From SZUA-217 sp034658975 (GTDB taxonomy: Bacteria > Actinomycetota > Acidimicrobiia > Spongiisociales > ZC4RG35), in the NCBI GenBank assembly GCA_034658975.1, contig JAYEGJ010000081.1:1-10246 (forward strand): a DNA stretch of 10,246 nt, in the 5' to 3' direction. Within the stretch, counting starts at the first letter, position 1, and every line of letters begins with the position of its first letter. Below are positions 1-5,080 of the stretch, in pieces. The position numbers and the translations under genes were made by a program. The notes under the pieces were generated by a model. The model was not told the origin of the DNA and did not search any database. It was given only the letters and a program-made list of their open reading frames with translations.

Positions 1-678
1 GGTGTCGGGAGTGGCTCCGGGAGAGACGGCATTGACAGTCGCTCCTTTGGGAAGCCTCGTCGCCAGCTCGGCTGCCCACCACGCCGCAAACAGCTTGGTG
101 GTGGCGTAGACGTCGTTGCCCTTGTACCGGGCTGGCGACGTCATGCGCATCTGAGTCTCAATGGCCGCTTCCAGGTCCCCATCGAAATGCTCGGCGGCAA
201 AGTCGTTGATGTCCGCCGGATGCATCATGGGGACATCTCCTCGGGCCGCCTCGGACCCGGCGATGACAATTCTTGCGTTCTCGTTTACCTGACCGCGTTC
301 GAGCAGTCTCACGGTCAGCCTGTGATGACCGACGAGAGAGGATGAGACCACTGCATCCAGATCGTCAACTGTCCTTCTGAGCTTGGCCGGTGGTGCGATG
401 CCTGCGTTCAGTATGAGCAGGTCAATCCCGCCCATCGGCGCCAACTCATCGGCGGCGGTGTCGACGGTGGAGAGAACGTCGTTGTCCAGGGTTATCGCCT
501 CGAAGACATCCATTCCTGTGCGAGCAACGAGCCGTTCTACGGTCGCACCACCCTTGGCAGGTGTCCTCGCTGTGACTATCACCCGGCCGAACCCTTCTTC
601 GGCCAACTGGGCAGCGGCCTCGAACCCCAACCCTGTGCTGGCGCCTGTTACCAGTGCCGTCTTTTCTTCGTGGTCCAT
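1..678 (-). CDS. Short-chain dehydrogenase/reductase (SDR), 3' end beyond the window
   Basis: Reading the minus strand from ATG at 678-676 gives 226 uninterrupted codons to the window edge, so the C-terminus is missing. The product is a classical SDR, a cytosolic NAD(P)-dependent oxidoreductase. Visible motifs are the Rossmann glycine motif TGASTGLG (residues 11-18), NAG (91-93), the catalytic serine region IVIAGS (S142) and the catalytic pair Y191/K195 in YATTK, then NAVSPG (216-221). A stretch of about 40 residues (147-186) lies between the serine and YxxxK, longer than in minimal SDRs; this resembles light-dependent protochlorophyllide reductase/WWOX-like or retinol-dehydrogenase-like members. 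The start is supported by AAGGAG, 7 bases upstream. The gene is divergent from the LOG gene, and the shared intergenic region holds an operator-like repeat. Substrate cannot be assigned. Confidence 0.92.
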   Translation of the reverse strand, partial: MDHEEKTALVTGASTGLGFEAAAQLAEEGFGRVIVTARTPAKGGATVERLVARTGMDVFEAITLDNDVLSTVDTAADELAPMGGIDLLILNAGIAPPAKLRRTVDDLDAVVSSSLVGHHRLTVRLLERGQVNENARIVIAGSEAARGDVPMMHPADINDFAAEHFDGDLEAAIETQMRMTSPARYKGNDVYATTKLFAAWWAAELATRLPKGATVNAVSPGATPDT

Positions 679-684
679 CCTCTT

Positions 685-691
685 CTCCTTT
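685..691 (-). promoter_or_regulatory. Shine-Dalgarno site of the SDR gene
   Basis: On the minus strand the bases just before the SDR ATG read AAGGAGAAGAGG-ATG. The AAGGAG core is a strong match to the anti-Shine-Dalgarno sequence and fixes the start at 678. It is the clearest ribosome binding site in the window. Confidence 0.75.
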
Positions 692-748
692 GTGTGGCGG
701 ACGTCTTCGTTCTCGACATTCAGCAAAGTTGGATGCCGGTCTATTCCC

Positions 749-771
749 AGGTCTAGACGATTGTCTAACCT
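749..771. promoter_or_regulatory. Operator-like inverted repeat in the SDR/LOG divergent region
   Basis: TAGAC-GATT-GTCTA (754-767) is a perfect inverted repeat with a 4-base spacer. It is flanked by AGGT (749-752) and ACCT (768-771), which extend the symmetry to 9+9 bases with one unpaired C at 753. Size and symmetry fit a dimeric repressor such as a TetR-family protein (inference). On the minus strand, TTAGAC overlaps the repeat and is followed after 17 bases by AATAGA, a weak -35/-10 pair for the SDR gene, so a bound repressor would block it. No regulator gene is in the window. Confidence 0.45.
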
Positions 772-861
772 GTGCTATTTCTTGACCGTGCCAGTCCCCA
801 CAATGTCGTCCTGGAGACCATCAGCCGCCCGTCGGGTTGGTGCCAAAGTCCTGAGCACGGG

Positions 862-867
862 TACCTT
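862..867 (+). promoter_or_regulatory. Possible -10 box of the LOG gene (leaderless candidate)
   Basis: TACCTT fits TAnnnT and is followed by 7 bases and then ATG 875. That is the spacing expected if transcription starts at the start codon. A weak -35, TTGGTG (837-842), lies 19 bases upstream. The competing reading is a Shine-Dalgarno site in TTGGAG (866-871), but it is only 3 bases from the ATG. Confidence 0.3.
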
Positions 868-874
868 GGAGTCA

Positions 875-1957
875 ATGGCTTACGACCTCGGCAACACCGA
901 ACTCGATGAACGCCTGCGATCTCTCGTGGCGGACGCTTCGGGTAACAGCAACGAAGACCTGATCGAAGAACTCATCACGACCGTTCTGAAGCTGCACCGT
1001 GATGGGGCCACCAGAGGCGACCTGAAGCTGATCAGCACCGCCGTCAAGGAGATGCGCTATTCCAATCTGGTCTTCTCGCGGCACGAGGAGCCGAAAGTCA
1101 CCATCTATGGATCAGCCAGGCTCGCCGAAACCGACCCCAACTACGAGATAACCGTTCAATTCGCCCGCCTGATGGCCGACAACGGTTGGGGCGTGATCAC
1201 CGGGGCCGGACCGGGAATCATGGAGGCCGGGAATCGAGGCGCCGGGAGGGCTAACTCGTACGGCGTCAACATCCGACTTCCTTTTGAATCGGAGCCCAAT
1301 CCCTACATCGACTCGGCTAAGACGGTGAATTTCAAGTACTTCTTCACCCGGAAGCTCGGGTTCGTGAAGGAATCCCAGGCCTTCGCCATCTTCCCCGGCG
1401 GATTCGGCACGCTGGACGAAGCGTTCGAGCTCCTGACGCTGGTCCAAACCGGAAAGAGCGACCTCCACCCAATTGTGCTCCTCGATGCCGAGGGCACCGG
1501 GTACTGGGACCCCGTGATGGAGTTCGTCCGCAGTGTCCAGCTAGAAGCCGGCCTGATCTCCGAACCCGACCTTTCTTTGTTCCTGCACACCCATGATCCG
1601 GATGAAGCGTGCAAGGAGATCACCCACTTCTACTCGAACTATCACTCGCAGCGGTACCACTCCGGCAAGCTGATCCTGCGGCTGCGCAAGGCCCCCAGTG
1701 CGGAGGAGTTGGAGATACTCAACGAGGATTTCAGTGACATCGTCGTCAGAGGATCGATCGAACTCACCGACCCGACTCCGTCCGAGGTAGAGGACGATGA
1801 CGCCCTGGATTACGACCGCGTCACCTTCCAATTCGATCGGCAGGGATTCGGAAGGTTGAGACAATTGATCGACCGGCTCAACCAGATCGCCGATCTGCCT
1901 GAATCCACGCTTATCCCAATACCCATGGGAGAAGAACAGGCAGAAAGGCCCTGGTAG
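875..1957 (+). CDS. LOG-family protein (TIGR00730), nucleotide 5'-monophosphate phosphoribohydrolase-like
   Basis: This encodes 360 residues from ATG 875. LOG-family enzymes cleave the N-glycosidic bond of nucleoside 5'-monophosphates (cytokinin activation in plants, nucleotide turnover in bacteria), and older annotation calls them lysine decarboxylases. Motifs seen are a Rossmann-like start with YGSAR (78-82), TGAGPGIMEA (109-118) and the family signature PGGFGT (174-179) with E182. The core covers roughly residues 73-250. It is preceded by about 70 mainly helical residues and followed by an acidic tail of about 110 residues (for example EVEDDDALDYD), making it longer than minimal LOG proteins of about 190 residues. 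The frame stays open upstream to 383, but that part lies opposite the SDR gene and has no LOG similarity. TACCTT (862-867) lies 7 bases before the ATG, so initiation may be leaderless. The exact nucleotide substrate is unknown. Confidence 0.88.
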   Translation: MAYDLGNTELDERLRSLVADASGNSNEDLIEELITTVLKLHRDGATRGDLKLISTAVKEMRYSNLVFSRHEEPKVTIYGSARLAETDPNYEITVQFARLMADNGWGVITGAGPGIMEAGNRGAGRANSYGVNIRLPFESEPNPYIDSAKTVNFKYFFTRKLGFVKESQAFAIFPGGFGTLDEAFELLTLVQTGKSDLHPIVLLDAEGTGYWDPVMEFVRSVQLEAGLISEPDLSLFLHTHDPDEACKEITHFYSNYHSQRYHSGKLILRLRKAPSAEELEILNEDFSDIVVRGSIELTDPTPSEVEDDDALDYDRVTFQFDRQGFGRLRQLIDRLNQIADLPESTLIPIPMGEEQAERPW

Positions 1958-1971
1958 GCGATTCTTCGCCT
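1956..1971 (+). terminator. Stem-loop at the LOG stop codon, possible weak terminator
   Basis: AGGCGA-TTCT-TCGCCT forms a perfect 6-bp stem with a 4-base loop. Its left arm includes the last two bases of the LOG TAG stop codon. Only a short T-poor run (TTGGG) follows, so it lacks a proper U-tract and may act as an mRNA 3'-end structure instead of a strong intrinsic terminator. Confidence 0.35.
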
Positions 1972-2007
1972 TGGGAGTACAACGGGAATGGCTATTAGAA
2001 TCCGAGG
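1971..2007 (+). promoter_or_regulatory. Likely leaderless promoter of the three-gene operon
   Basis: TAGAAT (1996-2001) matches the -10 consensus at five of six bases and is followed by exactly 6 bases before GTG 2008, which places the expected transcription start on the start codon. A -35-like TTGGGA lies at 1971-1976 with a 19-base spacer, slightly long. The TAG inside the -10 box is also an in-frame stop for the following gene, so no earlier start codon is possible. The bases CCGAGG between box and GTG are too close to act as a normal Shine-Dalgarno site. Confidence 0.5.
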
Positions 2008-2739
2008 GTGCGCGACATCCTCTCCGATCTGGTAGCCGAACAGCAGTTCCTCGATCAGTCCCTACAGCGGATCCCGATCAAGGTTTGGGACCTCGTCACC
2101 CCCCACAAACCGTGGACGGTCAGGGACACCATCTCCCATCTTGCGGACGGTGAAGACCTCGGTGCAGACTCCATCGCCGGCGGCGATCGGGTCAAGGAAT
2201 GGCAGAACGCCACCGATCTCAAATCGCTATACCAGGCAGCCATAAAGAAGGGCCGCGGGATGCGCCCCCAGGACGTCATCGAATGGTGGCGCGGAGGACG
2301 TGCTCGGGTCGTTGAACCTCTCTCTCACATGAACGGCGAGGATCGCATCGAGTGGATCGCCGGGGATATGAGCGCCAGAACCTTTGCCACTTTCCGTCTC
2401 ATGGAAACGTGGATGCATGGTCTCGACATATACGACACGCTCGACATCGAGGTCGAAGACACCCCTCGTATCCGTCACATCTGCTGGCTCGGATGGAAGA
2501 CCCTTCCCTATGCCTTCAAACGTCTCGGGGAGGATTACGAACCGGTTCGTATCGAGGTGATCGGTCCCGGTTATGCCAAGTGGATCTACGGTCCCCCAGA
2601 TACCGATCAGTTGATCAAGGGCTCGGCATCGGATTGGGCTCGTGTTGCAGTTCATCGCCGGAAGCCGGAGGACACCCGGCTGAAGATCACCGGAGAGCAC
2701 GCCGAAAAGGCGATTCAGGTAGCCAGGGCATACCTGTGA
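2008..2739 (+). CDS. TIGR03084-family metal-binding protein (MDMPI/DinB fold)
   Basis: This 243-residue protein starts at GTG 2008, the first possible start after an in-frame stop at 1996-1998. Its N-terminal half resembles the mycothiol-dependent maleylpyruvate isomerase/DinB four-helix fold: WTVRDTISHLADGE carries H44, and the later METWMHGLD carries E133 and H137. This H...ExxxH set matches the metal ligands of that fold. The segment from about residue 121 (MSARTFATFRLMETWMHGLD) through RHICWLG is, from memory of the family, characteristic of TIGR03084, whose C-terminal half has been linked to the Pfam 'wyosine base formation' domain. No reaction is established for these proteins; mycothiol dependence is inferred from the fold. 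The gene heads a tight operon, with its TGA overlapping the GTG of the BtpA-like gene. Family membership is confident, function is not. Confidence 0.85.
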   Translation: MRDILSDLVAEQQFLDQSLQRIPIKVWDLVTPHKPWTVRDTISHLADGEDLGADSIAGGDRVKEWQNATDLKSLYQAAIKKGRGMRPQDVIEWWRGGRARVVEPLSHMNGEDRIEWIAGDMSARTFATFRLMETWMHGLDIYDTLDIEVEDTPRIRHICWLGWKTLPYAFKRLGEDYEPVRIEVIGPGYAKWIYGPPDTDQLIKGSASDWARVAVHRRKPEDTRLKITGEHAEKAIQVARAYL

Positions 2740-3527
2740 CCCCCATCCCCCGTTTGGTGGGGATGGTCCATCTTCTTCCCCTACCGGGCTCCCCCGGTTA
2801 CTCCGGTTCGATGTCGAAGGTGGTCGACGCCGCCCTCGCAGATGCCAGCGACCTCTCAGGAGCCGGCTTTCCGTCATTGATGGTCGAGAACTTCGGCGAT
2901 GTCCCGTTCTACGCGGACGCCGTCCCCTCTGAGACAGTCGCTGCCATGACAGCCGCCGTCATGGCGGTTGGCGAAGCGACCGGGCTGCCGATCGGAGTCA
3001 ACGTTCTCCGCAACGATGCTCTCTCCGCGGTCGCTGTTGCGGCCGCCACCGGATGCGCCTTTATCAGAGTCAACGTCCTGACGGGAGTGATGTACACCGA
3101 CCAGGGGCCGATCGAGGGCAAGGCTCACCTGGTTCAGAGATCTATCCGCAACCTCGGCCTCCCGATCGAGGTCTGGGCCGATGTGCTGGTCAAGCACGCC
3201 ACCCCGCCCGCCGGACTCGACATCGCCCAGGCGACACTCGACACGGTGGAACGCGGGCTGGCCGATGCTGTCATCGTTTCTGGCCCGGGGACCGGCGCCT
3301 GCCCGGACATGGACCAGACCCGAAGGGCCAAGGCAGTACTCCCCGATGGCACTCGACTCGTGGCCGGCTCGGGAGCGACCATCGACAATCTCGGCGTCCT
3401 GACCGACACTGTCGACACCGTGATCGTCGGATCCTCTATCAAACCGGGCTCGGATCCCCGCAATCGGGTGGACCGGGTCCGGGCCGCCCGCTTCGTCGAA
3501 GCCGCAAGAGACATTGGACTGATATGA
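2736..3527 (+). CDS. BtpA/SgcQ-family TIM-barrel protein
   Basis: This encodes 263 residues from GTG 2736, sharing GTGA with the preceding stop (4-bp overlap); AGGG (2725-2728) is placed as a Shine-Dalgarno site. The frame is open further upstream, but that part is a shadow of the previous gene. BtpA-family hallmarks are all present in order: GMVHLLPLPGSP (9-20), VENFGDVPF (50-58), GVNVLRND (87-94), FIRVNV (109-114), TDQG (121-124), ADVLVKHA (148-155), SGPGTG (182-187), GSGAT (211-215) and VIVGSSIK (229-236). The repeated beta-strand/loop pattern fits a TIM barrel. The founding member, cyanobacterial BtpA, stabilises photosystem I, but homologues are common in non-photosynthetic bacteria, where the activity is unknown (SgcQ in enterobacteria). 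Here no photosynthesis gene is nearby, so a metabolic role with its operon partners is more likely. The length is normal for the family. Confidence 0.88.
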   Translation: MTPIPRLVGMVHLLPLPGSPGYSGSMSKVVDAALADASDLSGAGFPSLMVENFGDVPFYADAVPSETVAAMTAAVMAVGEATGLPIGVNVLRNDALSAVAVAAATGCAFIRVNVLTGVMYTDQGPIEGKAHLVQRSIRNLGLPIEVWADVLVKHATPPAGLDIAQATLDTVERGLADAVIVSGPGTGACPDMDQTRRAKAVLPDGTRLVAGSGATIDNLGVLTDTVDTVIVGSSIKPGSDPRNRVDRVRAARFVEAARDIGLI

Positions 3528-4312
3528 CCGCCGTGCGAACCCGAACGGAAGGCGGGGTTGGGGTAGTGACCCTCGCCCAGCCCGAGATCCGCAACGCCCT
3601 CACCGGGGGCAGCATGCTCGAAGACCTGCTCGACGCCATCCACGATCACGAGACCGACCCGGACATCGGCGTCATGATCCTGGATGCCGAAGGCCCGGCG
3701 TTCTCCGCGGGCGGCAACGTCAAGGACATGGCCAACAATGAAGGCCTGTTCGAGGGCTCTCCATACGAGATCTTGGAGAAATACCGAACCAGCATTCAGC
3801 AACTAACGCGTTTCATGGCGACCACCGACCTCGTCACGATTGCCGCGGTAAACGGCCCCGCCATCGGCGCGGGTTTCGATCTCGTCCTCGGTTGCGATCT
3901 GCGCCTCGGAACTTCTCGCGCCCGCTTCGCCCATACATTCATCGAGATGGGGATCATCCCCGGTGACGGCGGGGCGTGGCTACTCCCTCGCGTCGTCGGC
4001 TGGCAAAGAGCCACCGAGCTGGCCATGACGGCCCGGTCGGTCGAAGCGGAAGAGGCCTTCAGGTTGGGAGTGCTCCTGGAGATCGTCGCCGATTCCCAAC
4101 TCAGCATCAGAGCCACGGAGCTGGCGCACACCATTGCTTCGAAGCCGAGGCCGTCGGTGGTGCTGGCCAAGCGGCTTCTGCGGCAGGCACGAACCACCGA
4201 TCTGGATCAATTCCTCGAATTCTCCGCTGCACTCCAGGCGGTGGCGCACTCGACACCCGAGCACGAAGCCGCCGTCGCCGCCTATCTGGAGAACCTCCAG
4301 AACCACAGCTGA
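3524..4312 (+). CDS. Crotonase-superfamily protein (enoyl-CoA hydratase/isomerase-like) lacking both classical glutamates
   Basis: This encodes 262 residues from ATG 3524, sharing ATGA with the BtpA stop, so translation is probably coupled. The crotonase fold is clear: FSAGGNVKDM (60-69) forms the first oxyanion-hole loop, AAVNGPAIGAGFDLVLGCDLR (107-127) holds the second oxyanion glycine, and IIPGDGGAWLLPRVVG follows from 144. Aligned by motif to rat mitochondrial enoyl-CoA hydratase, the position of Glu144 is D119 and that of Glu164 is F139; a glutamate, E141, lies two residues later. The usual water-activating pair is therefore absent, so isomerase, hydrolase, lyase or other CoA-thioester chemistry is as likely as hydration. 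The C-terminal helical region is complete. It is the last gene of the operon with the TIGR03084 and BtpA-like genes. Substrate unknown. Confidence 0.88.
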   Translation: MTAVRTRTEGGVGVVTLAQPEIRNALTGGSMLEDLLDAIHDHETDPDIGVMILDAEGPAFSAGGNVKDMANNEGLFEGSPYEILEKYRTSIQQLTRFMATTDLVTIAAVNGPAIGAGFDLVLGCDLRLGTSRARFAHTFIEMGIIPGDGGAWLLPRVVGWQRATELAMTARSVEAEEAFRLGVLLEIVADSQLSIRATELAHTIASKPRPSVVLAKRLLRQARTTDLDQFLEFSAALQAVAHSTPEHEAAVAAYLENLQNHS

Positions 4313-4458
4313 TCGGACTGCGCCACTTGTTTCGTTCAAGGGCAGGTCCATAGCTACCGATTATCAAAAAGCCTGTGGCGGGCGCCATCGGCCAATTGAG
4401 ACCAAAGGCCCATGTATTGCGCGCGCAAAGTGAGCAGACTTGACTGTCGGTGGTAAAC
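4313..4458. other. Intergenic region between the operon and the HD-GYP gene
   Basis: These 146 bases hold no convincing gene. I see a short stem TGGCG-GG-CGCCA (4376-4387), a perfect 12-bp palindrome at 4417-4428, and a -35-like TTGACT (4440-4445) with no matching -10 before the start codon. No U-tract terminator is visible after the crotonase gene, so read-through into the HD-GYP gene is possible. Confidence 0.5.
4417..4428. promoter_or_regulatory. Perfect palindrome upstream of the HD-GYP gene
   Basis: TTGCGCGCGCAA is its own reverse complement over 12 bases and lies 30 bases before ATG 4459. Position and symmetry suit an operator for a dimeric regulator. The alternating CG core could also simply reflect base composition. 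No known regulator motif is recognised. Confidence 0.35.
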
Positions 4459-5034
4459 ATGCGGGAAATACCAAAAGACATCTTGATCGAGGTCATGGAG
4501 TATGTCATCGAGGACCTCCACGGCCACGTGCATCGTGTATCCGACCTTGCCGTCGACCTGGGTACCGGCCTCGGGCTCGGAGAAGAGGACCTCGACCGGC
4601 TCGCACTTGCCGGCGTCCTTCACGATGTTGGCAAGATTCACCTGGACCCCGGCATCCTGGGCAAGCCAGGACCCCTGGATAAAGGCGAATTTGAATTGAT
4701 GCGGCGCCATCCCGAAATGGGATTCGCCATGACTCGAAACCGGCTCGATCCCAAGGTGGCCGAGGCGATCCTCTACCACCATGAACGGTACGACGGCGGT
4801 GGCTACCCCTTCGGCCTCGATGGTGACACCATCCCGATCCTCAGCAGAATCGTGCTGGTAGCCGATGCGTTCGACGCGATGACCTCGGTCCGGGCCTACC
4901 AACCCGCCCTCCCCGTCGAATATGCGGTTTCGGAGATCCGTGGGAATGCGGGGACCCAATTCGATCCCCAAGTCGTAGACGTTTTTCTCGAGCTCGCAGC
5001 CATCGATCGACTGCCCCTGGAGCTCACGGCCTAG
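4459..5034 (+). CDS. Stand-alone HD-GYP domain protein, predicted cyclic-di-GMP phosphodiesterase
   Basis: This encodes 191 residues made up almost only of an HD-GYP domain, a metal-dependent phosphodiesterase fold that hydrolyses cyclic-di-GMP or related dinucleotides in the cytosol. All hallmark motifs are present: GHVHRV (22-27), the HD motif LHDVGK (54-59), HPEMG (84-88), HHERYDGGGYP (107-117) with the GYP signature, then VADAFDAMTS (134-143) and GTQFDP (165-170). ATG 4459 is preferred because GGTGG (4449-4453) lies 5 bases before it; GTG 4450 in the same frame would add three residues (start Met, Val, Asn) but has no Shine-Dalgarno site. No receiver, PAS or membrane segment is attached, unlike RpfG, so any signal input must come from a partner protein or through expression. 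It lies 146 bp after the crotonase and 46 bp before lhr. Confidence 0.92.
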   Translation: MREIPKDILIEVMEYVIEDLHGHVHRVSDLAVDLGTGLGLGEEDLDRLALAGVLHDVGKIHLDPGILGKPGPLDKGEFELMRRHPEMGFAMTRNRLDPKVAEAILYHHERYDGGGYPFGLDGDTIPILSRIVLVADAFDAMTSVRAYQPALPVEYAVSEIRGNAGTQFDPQVVDVFLELAAIDRLPLELTA

Positions 5035-5044
5035 GCCACTACCA

Positions 5045-5080
5045 GGACATCTTGTCCCCTGCTCCTGATACCTTCGAGGT
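5045..5080 (+). promoter_or_regulatory. Candidate DNA-damage (RecA-NDp/PafBC-type) leaderless promoter of lhr
   Basis: TTGTC starts at 5052, and the 9-base block 5052-5060 is followed by exactly 8 bases and then TACCTT (5069-5074). This is the layout of the actinobacterial RecA-independent damage promoter, TTGTCRGTG-N8-TAnnnT. The TTGTC half and the -10 match, whereas the RGTG half reads CCCT and does not. Six bases separate the -10 from GTG 5081, fitting leaderless initiation at lhr. GGACA-TCT-TGTCC (5045-5057) forms a small inverted repeat over the TTGTC element. Mycobacterial lhr is known to be DNA-damage induced, which fits, but regulation here is inferred. Confidence 0.5.

Noticed and set aside
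383..874. Open upstream extension of the LOG frame
   Set aside because: It lies opposite the SDR gene, whose motifs are clear on the minus strand. The extension has a low-complexity shadow composition and no LOG similarity.
2352..2735. Open upstream extension of the BtpA frame
   Set aside because: It overlaps the well-supported TIGR03084 gene in another frame, and BtpA similarity starts right after GTG 2736.
4440..4445. TTGACT as the -35 of the HD-GYP promoter
   Set aside because: A -10 at normal spacing would fall at 4463-4468 (GGGAAA), inside the coding region and with no TAnnnT match.
4444..4452. CTGTCGGTG before the HD-GYP gene, 8 of 9 bases of the PafBC element
   Set aside because: The required TAnnnT 8 bases downstream (4461-4466) reads GCGGGA, and the site runs into the start codon region, so it cannot act as such a promoter for this gene.
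4411..4458. Possible cyclic-di-GMP (GEMM) riboswitch before the HD-GYP gene, suggested by GCGCAAAG
   Set aside because: The paired arms and the second conserved loop of the GEMM fold cannot be built from the surrounding bases.
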